Source: Pelagibacteraceae bacterium AG-426-P20 (GTDB lineage Bacteria > Pseudomonadota > Alphaproteobacteria > Pelagibacterales > Pelagibacteraceae). From it: a stretch of DNA of 60,407 nucleotides. The position numbers were made by a program, and so were the translations under genes. This document shows, in pieces, positions 15,171 through 24,685 of the stretch (the stretch's first letter is position 1; the number at the start of each line of letters is the position of its first letter). The stretch is from the NCBI GenBank assembly GCA_003210015.1, contig QCNX01000003.1, positions 1 through 60,407 on the forward strand, given 5' to 3'. The notes beneath the pieces were generated by a model. The model saw only the letters and a program-made list of their open reading frames with translations, did not search any database and had not been told where the DNA came from.

Positions 15171-16994
15171 GTGGAAAGAATTATAACAAAATCATTTGCT
15201 AGACTAATGGGTCGAGGAACTCATAGGGGATTTATAACTTACGAGGAACTAAGCAAATCATTAGGTAAAAGAAATCTTTCTAATGAAAACTTATCTCAAG
15301 CATTTATTCATATTTTAGAAGAAGGCGTAACATTAGTAGAAAAAAAATCTGATTATAAAGTTTTAAGAAAAAAAGAAAATTCATCAAAAGAAGAGGGCAA
15401 AACTATTGAAAAAAGTGACGACCCAATTCGAATGTACCTTAGAGAAATGGGCGGTGTTGAACTTCTTTCTAGAGAAGGAGAAATTGCAATCGCAAAAAGA
15501 ATAGAGGCCGGTAAAGATGTAATGTTAATAGCATTATCACAGAGTCCGATTACTGCGCAACAATTTTTTGAATGGAATGAAAAATTACAGAAAGATGAAA
15601 TTTTAGTTAGAGAAATTATAGATATTGACACTAACTACATGGAAGATGAAAGTACAGGACCGAGCGCAAAACAAAAGAATGCAGGAGAAACAGATAAAGA
15701 AGATGGATCAAACGAAGATGATGATGATTTCAATCCTACGCTTGCTGCAATGGAGTCAGAAATTAGACCAAAAGTTCTTAAAACAGTTCATATACTTACA
15801 AAAGAGTACAATAAATTAATTAAGTATCAAAAAGAAAAGCTAGATTGTATTTTAAACTCTCAAACTTTTTCATCAACAAAAGAGAAAGGTTATGAAAAAA
15901 TAGTTAATGATATTTTGGAAAATATAAAATCCCTTCAATTATCTCCATCTGTTTTAGAAGATCTTGTACAAAAACATTATATTGAAAACAAAAAAATTGT
16001 TTCTTTAGAAGGAAACCTTTTAAGACTTGCAATGGATCATAAAATTTCAAGAAATGAATTTATTAAATTTTATATAGGAAATGAAATTAATCCTAATTTA
16101 AAAAAATTTTTAGATACTAATGTGGTCTGGAAACAATTTTTTGCTAAAAATAAAGAAGAGTTTAAAAATATAAGGGAAAGATTAATAGAAATAAGTCACA
16201 AACTGGGAATGTCGGTGACTGACTTTAAAAAATTAGTAAGCAGAGTTCAAAAAGGTGAAAAAGAATCTAGAATAGCAAAAAAAGAGATGGTTGAAGCAAA
16301 TTTGAGGTTAGTTATTTCTATTGCTAAGAAATACACTAACAGAGGCTTGCAATTTTTAGATTTGATTCAAGAAGGAAATATTGGTCTAATGAAGGCAGTC
16401 GATAAGTTTGAATACAGAAGAGGTTATAAATTTTCAACTTATGCTACTTGGTGGATTAGACAGGCAATTACAAGATCAATCGCAGACCAAGCCAGAACAA
16501 TCAGAATTCCAGTTCACATGATAGAAACAATTAATAAAATTGTTAGAACCCAAAGATTAATATTGAGTGAATTTGGAAGAGAAGCTACCCCAGAAGAATT
16601 AGCAAAAAAACTTAGAATGCCATTAGACAAAGTAAGGAAAGTATTAAAAATTTCTAAAGAACCAGTTTCACTAGAAAAACCAGTTGGGGATGAAGAAGAC
16701 AGTAGCTTAGGAGATTTTATTGAGGATACAAAGGCTCTAGCACCATTAGAACAAGCTATTAAATCAAATTTAGGTGAAGCAACTACAAAGATACTTTCAA
16801 CTTTAACACCAAGAGAAGAAAGGGTTTTAAGAATGAGATTTGGTGTTGGGATGAATACTGATCATACTCTTGAAGAAGTGGGATTACAATTTTCTGTAAC
16901 TAGAGAAAGGATAAGACAAATAGAAGCCAAAGCCCTTAGAAAATTAAAACATCCTAGCAGATCTAAGCAATTAAAGAGTTTCTTAGAAAGCTAA
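15171..16994 (+). CDS. rpoD: RNA polymerase primary sigma factor (sigma-70)
   Basis: [54 protein letters not shown]-terminal [33 protein letters not shown] start. Confidence 0.98.
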   Translation: MERIITKSFARLMGRGTHRGFITYEELSKSLGKRNLSNENLSQAFIHILEEGVTLVEKKSDYKVLRKKENSSKEEGKTIEKSDDPIRMYLREMGGVELLSREGEIAIAKRIEAGKDVMLIALSQSPITAQQFFEWNEKLQKDEILVREIIDIDTNYMEDESTGPSAKQKNAGETDKEDGSNEDDDDFNPTLAAMESEIRPKVLKTVHILTKEYNKLIKYQKEKLDCILNSQTFSSTKEKGYEKIVNDILENIKSLQLSPSVLEDLVQKHYIENKKIVSLEGNLLRLAMDHKISRNEFIKFYIGNEINPNLKKFLDTNVVWKQFFAKNKEEFKNIRERLIEISHKLGMSVTDFKKLVSRVQKGEKESRIAKKEMVEANLRLVISIAKKYTNRGLQFLDLIQEGNIGLMKAVDKFEYRRGYKFSTYATWWIRQAITRSIADQARTIRIPVHMIETINKIVRTQRLILSEFGREATPEELAKKLRMPLDKVRKVLKISKEPVSLEKPVGDEEDSSLGDFIEDTKALAPLEQAIKSNLGEATTKILSTLTPREERVLRMRFGVGMNTDHTLEEVGLQFSVTRERIRQIEAKALRKLKHPSRSKQLKSFLES

Positions 16995-17043
16995 TATTTT
17001 AAAAAGTAATTATTTTTAAAAATATAAATTTTATTTAAATTTA

Positions 17044-18297
17044 ATGAGTAATTTTTTTTTATTGAAAAGATTTCAGTATAATTATTTTTTAATATTATTT
17101 ATTTTTATTCCAGTATCATTTATTATTGGTCCATTAATATCTCTTATTAATATTTTATTAATTGATATCTCTTTTGTAATCTATCTAATTTATAATAAAG
17201 AATCATCATTTTTAAAAACACAACCATTTAAATACCTTCTAATTTTATACATATATCTAATTTTTAACTCATTAATCTCATTTGACCAAAGTATAGGTTT
17301 GATGAGAAATTTAGGATTTATTAGAATGATAATTTTTTTTATAGCTGTGAATTATTTTTTTAATCAAAAACTATTTTTTGATAGAGTTTTTTTGGGCTGG
17401 TCTATTTTTTTTTCAATTATTATTACTGATGTTTTCATAGAATCTTTCTATGGTAAAAATATTCTTGGATATGGTGGTGAGGATTTTAGAAGAATAGTAA
17501 GTTTTTTTAAAGATGAACCAATAGTTGGAGGATTTATAAATGCATTCTATTTAATTTTAACTGCATATATAATGAAAAATTTTAGATTAAATTCTAAGAT
17601 TATCTTTATAATTTTATCTTTGATTATATTATTTTCTATAATTGTTACTGGAGAAAGATCAAATAGCATCAAAGCTTTTTTAGCATTGTCACTTTTCTTC
17701 TTGCTATATAAAGAATATGCTTTCAAAATCAAAATATTATTTTTCTCATTTGCTATACTGGCTGTTAGTTTAGTTATTATCAATTCTCCTTTTTTAAAAA
17801 ATAGATTTATTGATCAAATAAGTCATGACTTAAAAAATTTTAATAATAACATTTATTTCAAACTTCAACTTTCTGGATTAGAAACTTTTAATAACAACAA
17901 ACTTTTTGGAGTTGGTAACAAAAATTATCGATTAATCACTTGTCAAGAAAATAGAAAACCTGAAGGAGGAGTCTATAATGAGAAATACGCCTGCTCAACA
18001 CATCCTCATCAAATTTATTTTGATTTTTTATCAGAACATGGCTTAGTAGGTTTCTCATTATTAATGTGGATTTTTTATAAATTAATTTTTTCTAAAATTA
18101 GAATAATATTTTTAAGCAATAACTATGTCCAAATTGGAAGTTTTTGTTATCTTTTATTTACATTCACACCTCTAATTCCTAGTGGAGCATTTTTTAATGA
18201 TTATTTACTAACTTTATTTTTTATAAATTTATCAATTTTTTATGGCTCAAACCCTGATATGAATATTTATAATAAATTTTACAAAAAACGATTATAA
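17044..18297 (+). CDS. O-antigen ligase/polymerase-like membrane protein (Wzy_C/WaaL type)
   Basis: Polytopic hydrophobic protein with GERSNSIKAF and STHPHQIYFDFLSEHGLVGF motifs. Confidence 0.75.
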   Translation: MSNFFLLKRFQYNYFLILFIFIPVSFIIGPLISLINILLIDISFVIYLIYNKESSFLKTQPFKYLLILYIYLIFNSLISFDQSIGLMRNLGFIRMIIFFIAVNYFFNQKLFFDRVFLGWSIFFSIIITDVFIESFYGKNILGYGGEDFRRIVSFFKDEPIVGGFINAFYLILTAYIMKNFRLNSKIIFIILSLIILFSIIVTGERSNSIKAFLALSLFFLLYKEYAFKIKILFFSFAILAVSLVIINSPFLKNRFIDQISHDLKNFNNNIYFKLQLSGLETFNNNKLFGVGNKNYRLITCQENRKPEGGVYNEKYACSTHPHQIYFDFLSEHGLVGFSLLMWIFYKLIFSKIRIIFLSNNYVQIGSFCYLLFTFTPLIPSGAFFNDYLLTLFFINLSIFYGSNPDMNIYNKFYKKRL

Positions 18298-18302
18298 TTT
18301 TT

Positions 18303-18377
18303 GGGCCGTTAGCTCAATAGTAGAGTACTGCATTGACATTGCAGGGGTAGTTGGAGCGTAACCAACACGGCCCACCA
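18303..18377 (+). tRNA. tRNA-Val (GAC), atypical D- and T-loops
   Basis: Cloverleaf: GGGCCGT/ACGGCCC acceptor, GCTC-AATAGTA-GAGT D-arm, CTGCA-TTGACAT-TGCAG anticodon arm, GTTGG-AGCGTAA-CCAAC T-arm, encoded CCA; 75 nt. Confidence 0.82.
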
Positions 18378-18433
18378 TTAATTATTATCTTGATTGATAA
18401 CTCTTTAAAAATGATATAATTAGTTTCACATTT

Positions 18434-18510
18434 GGGCCTGTAGCTCAGTTGGTTAGAGCAGTACACTCATAATGTATTGGTCCCAGGTTCGAGTCCTGGC
18501 GGGCCCACCA
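18434..18510 (+). tRNA. tRNA with CAT anticodon (elongator Met or Ile2)
   Basis: GGGCCTG/CGGGCCC acceptor, CTCATAA anticodon loop, CCAGG-TTCGAGT-CCTGG T-arm, encoded CCA. Confidence 0.92.
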
Positions 18511-18542
18511 AACTCAATTAAATTTATATTCAGAAATTTAAA

Positions 18543-19130
18543 TTATTCTTTAATAAAATTTTCTAAAGTTTTAAATAATGCATTAACGTCACCATTATTA
18601 GAATTAAGAACAGAGGCAAACTCCTCTTTTTGTGTTCTTGCTAGACTTAGACCTTCAATAATCAAATCTCTTATTAGAGGAGTTTCAGCATTCTTAGTAT
18701 AGATCCTCCAATTTATATTAATTTCAGGTCTTTCGTCAGTTGCTATCAAGATACTTTTAACAATAGTATAATTTTCATTTAGTTTTTCTTTATCGTAAAC
18801 ATCAATTTCAGGGTTTGTGTATTCTGCCAATCTGCTTGAAAAACTTTTTAAAAAATATTTTTCAAATAATTCTGAGTATTTTTTTTTCTCTGAATCATTT
18901 AGATTTTTTCTCACAGATCCGAGTGTGTAAAAACCAATACCTTTTATATCAACAGTATCCTTTGCAATTAATTCAAGCCTTTTTATTTTTTCTTCCTTAC
19001 TTATATTTTCAGAAAGCAATTTCGACGCTCTATTAACAGTAGATTGAACAAATATATCTGCTTCAATAGCTATAACATTATTAGATAATAATGATAAAAT
19101 AAAAATTATTGCAAATAATTTTCGCATCAT
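18543..19130 (-). CDS. mlaC: MlaC-like phospholipid-binding ABC transport protein (Ttg2D family)
   Basis: N-terminal signal sequence; pattern GFYTLGSVRKNLNDSEKKKYSELFEKYFLKSFSSRLAEY typical of MlaC/Tol_Tol_Ttg2; adjacent to mlaA. Confidence 0.8.
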   Translation of the reverse strand: MMRKLFAIIFILSLLSNNVIAIEADIFVQSTVNRASKLLSENISKEEKIKRLELIAKDTVDIKGIGFYTLGSVRKNLNDSEKKKYSELFEKYFLKSFSSRLAEYTNPEIDVYDKEKLNENYTIVKSILIATDERPEININWRIYTKNAETPLIRDLIIEGLSLARTQKEEFASVLNSNNGDVNALFKTLENFIKE

Positions 19131-19148
19131 ATTAATTAAAATGATTTT

Positions 19149-19931
19149 TTAATTTTCTATTTCTTCCCAATCACTGTCATTTTGAGTGCTAACAATTTTT
19201 TTGGAATTTAATATTTTTTGCTGTCTATCTTGTAAGTATAAACTCTTTACAGAGGCATAAAAATCTATTGAATTTTTCTCAAGATTTTCGATTGAGTCAA
19301 AATTTTTAGCTCTAAAATCTACTCCTGCAGTTGCTTTTGATGAATAAAAATCAAAATCACTAAAATATTGGGTATCGTTTTTAACAGAAACATTATACCA
19401 AGCATCTCCTCCCATAAAATTAGCAACAGATGAAACAGTATCTCTTGCAGTGCTTGGGCCTAAAATAGGCAAAACAAGATAACAACCTGGACCTACACCA
19501 GCAACGGCTAACGATTGGCCATAATCCTCTTTTTCATATTTTACAAAACCCATTGCCTCAGCGGCATCAGCTAAACCTAAAATTCCTATTGTTGTATTTA
19601 TCACAAAACGTCCAGTATTCACGCCTGCTTTTTTAAATTCACCTTGAAGAATATTATTCGGAATAGTTACTAAGTTTGATAAGTTGTCCAGGAAATTACT
19701 AGTTCCGTTTTTAATAGGTGAAGGAAAAGATCTATATATGTTAGCGACTGGTTTGAATATTGCTTTATCTAGTCCTTGATTTAGAGCAAAAGACGCCCTG
19801 TTAAAACCTTCTGAGCAATCTTTTATTTCAGCAGGATTATTTTTCTTTAAAACTAAATCTCCATCAGATGAAGCATTAACATTTAGAGTTAGCGTCAAAG
19901 TTGTAATTAAAATTATTGCTATTTTTTTCAT
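19149..19931 (-). CDS. mlaA: MlaA/VacJ family protein
   Basis: GFNRASFALNQGLDKAIFKPVANIYR, NLVTIPNNILQGEFKKAGVNTGRFVINTTIGILGLADAA, DYGQSLAVAGVGPGCYLVLPILGPSTARD; start adjusted to MKKIAIILI. Confidence 0.93.
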   Translation of the reverse strand: MKKIAIILITTLTLTLNVNASSDGDLVLKKNNPAEIKDCSEGFNRASFALNQGLDKAIFKPVANIYRSFPSPIKNGTSNFLDNLSNLVTIPNNILQGEFKKAGVNTGRFVINTTIGILGLADAAEAMGFVKYEKEDYGQSLAVAGVGPGCYLVLPILGPSTARDTVSSVANFMGGDAWYNVSVKNDTQYFSDFDFYSSKATAGVDFRAKNFDSIENLEKNSIDFYASVKSLYLQDRQQKILNSKKIVSTQNDSDWEEIEN

Positions 19932-19997
19932 CGTTGAGGTTCTTATATTATACTTTAACTTAATGTAAATTAACAATTAAACCATTATATAGCATAA

Positions 19998-20729
19998 ATG
20001 TGGCCTAAAATAACAAATAACTATTCTCCAAACTTTAATTATCTAAAAAGATCAAAAAAAAAGATCAAATTTATAATTCTTCATTACACTGGAATGAGGA
20101 ACGAGTCATTAGCTATAAAAAGGTTGTGTAACCCAAAAGCAAATGTGAGTTCTCATTATTTTATTAAAAAAAATGGAAATATTTTGCAGCTCGTGCCCGA
20201 CTTGTACGAAGCATGGCATGCAGGCAAATCTTCATGGAAAAAAAATAAATATTTGAATAAAACTTCAATAGGTATTGAAATCCATAACTCTGGTCACGAT
20301 TATATTTATGAAAATTTCTCTACAAAGCAAATTAACTCACTAAAAAAATTGCTAAAGAAATTAGTAGAAATATATAAAATTGATAAAAAAAATATATTAG
20401 GGCATTCAGATATTGCTCCTAATCGTAAAAAAGATCCAGGTGAAAAGTTTCCTTGGAAAGATCTATCAAAAATTAAACTTGCAAAATGGCACAATTTTAG
20501 TGAAAAAAAAATTCGAAAATTGAGATTAATTAAATTAACTTACAATGAAGAAAATAAGTTTTTAAAAAATTTATTTAAAATTGGTTATAACTTGTCGAGA
20601 AGCTCAAAACTAAGATCTGAAAAAAAACTGATTTTTAAAGCATTTCAAAGAAGATTTAGACAAAGCTTAATTAACGGTAAATCTGATCAAGAATGTCTAT
20701 TAATAAGTAAAAACCTAATAAAATCATAG
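19998..20729 (+). CDS. N-acetylmuramoyl-L-alanine amidase (Amidase_2 family)
   Basis: FIILHYTGM...SSHYFIKKNGNILQLVPDLYEAWHAG...SIGIEIHNSG...ILGHSDIAPNRKKDPGEKFPW. Confidence 0.93.
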   Translation: MWPKITNNYSPNFNYLKRSKKKIKFIILHYTGMRNESLAIKRLCNPKANVSSHYFIKKNGNILQLVPDLYEAWHAGKSSWKKNKYLNKTSIGIEIHNSGHDYIYENFSTKQINSLKKLLKKLVEIYKIDKKNILGHSDIAPNRKKDPGEKFPWKDLSKIKLAKWHNFSEKKIRKLRLIKLTYNEENKFLKNLFKIGYNLSRSSKLRSEKKLIFKAFQRRFRQSLINGKSDQECLLISKNLIKS

Positions 20730-20773
20730 ATAATAGTTCTTGAAAAAAAATTAGTTGATTATAAATATAGAGA

Positions 20774-21128
20774 GCCAGATAAATGACTTGTCGCTTTAAT
20801 TTATATTAAAGAGGAAAGTCCGGGCTCCGCAAGGATACAGTGCCAGGTAATACCTGGCGGGGGAAACCCCAGGGATAGTGCCACAGAAAATAAACCGCCA
20901 TAACATGGCAAGGGTGAAAAGGTGTGGTAAGAGCACACCGGTTCTATTGGTAACAATGAACGCTGGAAAACCCCACTGGGAGCAAGACTAAGTAGAGGTG
21001 ACATTGTGTAAAAACTAAAAGCCATCCTTGGCTAGTCATCAGGGTTAGTTGCTTGAGCTTGAGAGTGATCTTAAGCCTAGACAAATGATAAGTTTAAATG
21101 ACAGAACCCGGCTTATAGTTTATCTGGC
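20774..21128 (+). ncRNA. rnpB: RNase P RNA (bacterial type A)
   Basis: Conserved GAGGAAAGTCCGGGCTCC near 5' end and ACAGAACCCGGCTTATAG near 3' end; terminal helix GCCAGATAAA (20774-20783) / TTTATCTGGC (21119-21128). Confidence 0.95.
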
Positions 21129-21332
21129 AAGTTATTCACAATATTAAATATCAATAAATAATATGTTCACCTTTTGATTCACTCTTGAATCATTTTCGTT
21201 CTATTTATTCAGTTCTTAATTGTAATAGATTTTAAATTAAGAATTCAAATTTTAACTCAAATCAAGTACTAAAAATATAGTCATATATTGCAAAAATCAG
21301 TAAAAAAGACTATTTGACTAATTCATTAAAAA

Positions 21333-21365
21333 CCCATAATATCCCATATATTCCCAAATATTGGG
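21333..21365 (-). promoter_or_regulatory. Putative MraZ operator: three TGGGN repeats on minus strand, 10-bp period
   Basis: CCCATAATAT CCCATATATT CCCAAATATT (CCC at 21333, 21343, 21353) directly upstream of mraZ; matches the known 10-bp TGGGN repeat architecture. Confidence 0.7.
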
Positions 21366-21384
21366 TATATAGAAATTATGAATT

Positions 21385-21840
21385 ATGTTTTTATCAAGTT
21401 ACGAAAACAGATTGGACAAGAAAGGAAGGGTATCGGTGCCTGCAAGTTTTAGGTCACATTTATCCAACTTAGGATATAATGGTGTAATTTGTTACCCATC
21501 ATTTAATAATCAATCTATAGAAGCATGGCCACAAGATAGAATAGAAAAAATTTCAAACACAATAGACTCATTAAATCCTTTTGAAGAGAAAAGGGATTTT
21601 TTTGCAACATCGATTTTATCTGAAAGTATTAATTTACAGTTTGATAGTGAAGGTAGAATTTCACTCACACCAAAGCTACTTAAACATGCAAAAATAAAAA
21701 ATAGCATGTTATTCGTTGGGCAAGGCAAAACATTCCAAATATGGGAACCGACAATATTTGAAAAATTTAAGGTTAATGCCAAAAAAAAAGCAAATTTGAA
21801 CCGTGCTGGCCTTAAGTGGGAGCTTCAATTAAATAAATAA
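21385..21840 (+). CDS. mraZ: Transcriptional regulator MraZ
   Basis: [22 protein letters not shown]; second SpoVT/AbrB repeat [19 protein letters not shown]. Confidence 0.96.
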   Translation: MFLSSYENRLDKKGRVSVPASFRSHLSNLGYNGVICYPSFNNQSIEAWPQDRIEKISNTIDSLNPFEEKRDFFATSILSESINLQFDSEGRISLTPKLLKHAKIKNSMLFVGQGKTFQIWEPTIFEKFKVNAKKKANLNRAGLKWELQLNK

Positions 21841-21856
21841 ACAGGGGGATAATAAA

Positions 21857-23344
21857 ATGACAATTAACTTTAAAGCACCAGAAATAAAAGAACTGCAACC
21901 AAGACTTCTGGTTATGGGAGTTGGTGGAGCAGGTGGAAATGCAATTAATGAGATGATTGAAAATGGAATGCAAGGAGTTGAATTCATTGCAGTTAATACA
22001 GATGCACAAGACTTAAAACATAGTAAAGCAAAATCAAAAATACAAATAGGTTTAAATTTAACTAAAGGATTAGGTGCTGGAGCAAAACTTGATATTGGCC
22101 AAGCTGCAGCAGATGAATCCTTAAATGATATAGTGAATATCTTACAAGGTGCAAATATGGTTTTTATTGCTGCTGGAATGGGAGGTGGTACAGGAACCGG
22201 AGCCGCACATGTAATTGCAAGAGCTGCTAAAGAGCTTAATATATTAACAGTTGGAGTTGTAACACTTCCTTTTTTATACGAAGGTCCATCAAGAATGAGA
22301 AGAGCTCAAATTGGACTTGAGGAATTAAGAAAACACGTTGATACAATTATAGTTATTCCAAATCAAAATTTATTTAAAATAGCTAACGAACAAACAACAT
22401 TTGAAGAGTCTTTCAATCTTTCAAATAATGTTTTAATGCATGGAGTTCAAAGCGTAACAGATCTAATGGTTAGGCCAGGAATTATAAATTTAGATTTTGC
22501 TGACGTAGAAACCGTTATGGCGTCCATGGGCAAAGCAATGATGGGTACAGGAGAATCTGAAGGAGAGGGAAGAGCCATGAAAGCAACTGAAATGGCAATT
22601 AGTAATCCTTTGATAGATGATTACACATTAAAAGGTGCAAAAGGTCTCTTAGTAAACATAACAGGCGGTAAAGATCTTAAATTATTTGAAGTAGATGAAG
22701 TAGTTAATAAAATAAGATCAGAAGTTGAAGCTGATGCAGAAGTAATCATTGGTGCTATAACAGATTCAAGTTTAGAGGGTAAAATAAGAGTATCAATTGT
22801 TGCTACATCATTAGATAATCAACAACCAGAGTCAAAATCAGTGGTTAACATGGTTCACCGAATTCAGAATAGAAACCCAGGTTACTCTGATTTTTCTAAT
22901 ATTGGACCAACTCCATCTTTTAACTTTTCAACAAATAACGCCAGTCCTATATCACACGGGGCTAATGCGTTAAAACTTGAAAATGAAGTTTCATTATCAA
23001 GTGATAATGAAACAACAATTCAAGAAGATATTAATCAAATCAATCATCAGTACCATGAAGAATTATTAAAAGATCATAAAGCTGAAAGTATTGTTGATAA
23101 TACTACTAGTGAAGAAGAAGTATCCTTTGCTCATGAGGCAATTTCTGGAAATGAATCTGAAATGTCTGAAATGAAAGAGGAGGACTCAAAAAATGATTTA
23201 AGTGAATTTGGTGTAGATTCTAATTCACCAGATTTATTTAATTCTGGAACCAAGACTTCCGATTCACAGGATCTACTATCATCTAAAAATGATGAAGATG
23301 AGGATGATCTGGAAATACCTGCATTTTTAAGAAGACAAAAATAA
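21857..23344 (+). CDS. ftsZ: Cell division protein FtsZ
   Basis: Tubulin signature [29 protein letters not shown], conserved C-terminal peptide [12 protein letters not shown]. Confidence 0.99.
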   Translation: MTINFKAPEIKELQPRLLVMGVGGAGGNAINEMIENGMQGVEFIAVNTDAQDLKHSKAKSKIQIGLNLTKGLGAGAKLDIGQAAADESLNDIVNILQGANMVFIAAGMGGGTGTGAAHVIARAAKELNILTVGVVTLPFLYEGPSRMRRAQIGLEELRKHVDTIIVIPNQNLFKIANEQTTFEESFNLSNNVLMHGVQSVTDLMVRPGIINLDFADVETVMASMGKAMMGTGESEGEGRAMKATEMAISNPLIDDYTLKGAKGLLVNITGGKDLKLFEVDEVVNKIRSEVEADAEVIIGAITDSSLEGKIRVSIVATSLDNQQPESKSVVNMVHRIQNRNPGYSDFSNIGPTPSFNFSTNNASPISHGANALKLENEVSLSSDNETTIQEDINQINHQYHEELLKDHKAESIVDNTTSEEEVSFAHEAISGNESEMSEMKEEDSKNDLSEFGVDSNSPDLFNSGTKTSDSQDLLSSKNDEDEDDLEIPAFLRRQK

Positions 23345-23366
23345 TTAATGGTCTTCGAAAAAATAA

Positions 23367-24377
23367 ATGGAAGCCACCATAGTACTGGAGAATGTTAAAC
23401 ATTACCCAGTACTGCTAAATGAAGTTGTTAGCATTGTTTCCCCTCAAAATGGTGGCACATTTATTGACTGTACATTCGGACAAGGCGGATACACAAATGA
23501 AATTCTCAAGCACAAAGGCACGAAAGTAATAGGCCTAGATAGAGACAAAGATTCTGAAATTATTGGAAAAAAAATACAAGATAAATTTCCTAATCGTTTT
23601 TTATTTAGAAATTTAAGATTTAGTAATTTAAATAATCTAAAATTAAAAAATGAAAATATTAAAGGAATTGTATTTGATTTAGGATATTCTTATTCTCAAA
23701 TAAAAAATCTAGAAAAAGGGTTATCATTTCACTCATCAGGCAAACTTAATATGATGATGGGGTTGAATGACTTTTCAGCAAATGAAGCTGTAAATAATTT
23801 AGACGGGAAAGAATTAGAAAAAATACTAAAATATTTTGGTGAAGAAAATGACTCAAAGATTATTTCAAGAAATATAGTAAAAGAAAGATTATTAAAAAAA
23901 CTAAACACTCAAGATTTAGTTAAAATTATTGAACGATCTAAGAGGAAAAAAAGCTATAAAACTCACAGTGCAACCAAAACTTTTCAAGCCTTAAGAATAT
24001 TTGTTAATAAAGAAATTAGTGAATTAATTTATGGCTTAATTAATTCAGTAAAAATTCTAAAAAAAAATGGAATATTAGCAATCGTAACATTTCATTCTTT
24101 AGAAGATAAAATAGTAAAATATTTTTTTAAAAGTTTATCAGAACATAAAAGCATTTCTAGATACGAGCCAAATATAGAAAAAAAAGAAATTTTCTTTAAC
24201 ATGCCACAAAAAAAACCAATCATTCCAACTGAAAAAGAAATAGAAGAAAATCCTCCCTCAAGGTCTGCAAAACTAAGATATCTAATTAAGAAAAAAGATA
24301 TTTTTGAAGTAGAGAGCGATATATTAGAGAAGTTTAGTCATTTGTTGGAAATTGAAAATTTAGGAACTAAATTATGA
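23367..24377 (+). CDS. rsmH: 16S rRNA (cytosine(1402)-N(4))-methyltransferase
   Basis: [54 protein letters not shown]. Confidence 0.97.
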   Translation: MEATIVLENVKHYPVLLNEVVSIVSPQNGGTFIDCTFGQGGYTNEILKHKGTKVIGLDRDKDSEIIGKKIQDKFPNRFLFRNLRFSNLNNLKLKNENIKGIVFDLGYSYSQIKNLEKGLSFHSSGKLNMMMGLNDFSANEAVNNLDGKELEKILKYFGEENDSKIISRNIVKERLLKKLNTQDLVKIIERSKRKKSYKTHSATKTFQALRIFVNKEISELIYGLINSVKILKKNGILAIVTFHSLEDKIVKYFFKSLSEHKSISRYEPNIEKKEIFFNMPQKKPIIPTEKEIEENPPSRSAKLRYLIKKKDIFEVESDILEKFSHLLEIENLGTKL

Positions 24378-24685
24378 TAAGATCTTTAGCTTTTCTAATA
24401 TTATTATTTTTGATTATTAGTACTTCGATAGTAAAAAACTCAACTAAAAAAATAGAGGACAAAACTTACATTATTAAAGAAAATTTATTATTCTTAGAAA
24501 ATAGATTAATGGATTCAAAATTAGAATTCGATTATTTAAGCTCATCTGAGAAATTACTAGAATATCAAAGATTATACTTTGAAAATTTACTACAAAAAAA
24601 AACACTTAATGAAATAAAGATTTTAGAAATTTCAAATAAAAAAGTGAATATCAACGATCTAACAATATTGAATAAAAATGAGTGA
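24374..24685 (+). CDS. ftsL: FtsL-like cell division protein
   Basis: Small protein with one N-terminal TM helix plus coiled-coil-like region, between rsmH and ftsI; mainly synteny. Confidence 0.65.
   Translation: MIRSLAFLILLFLIISTSIVKNSTKKIEDKTYIIKENLLFLENRLMDSKLEFDYLSSSEKLLEYQRLYFENLLQKKTLNEIKILEISNKKVNINDLTILNKNE

Noticed and set aside
18472-18702. 76-aa + strand ORF starting in a tRNA
   Set aside because: Begins inside the CAT tRNA and continues antisense to mlaC.
20801-21025. 74-aa minus-strand ORF
   Set aside because: Falls within the RNase P RNA gene; conserved RNA motifs explain the sequence.
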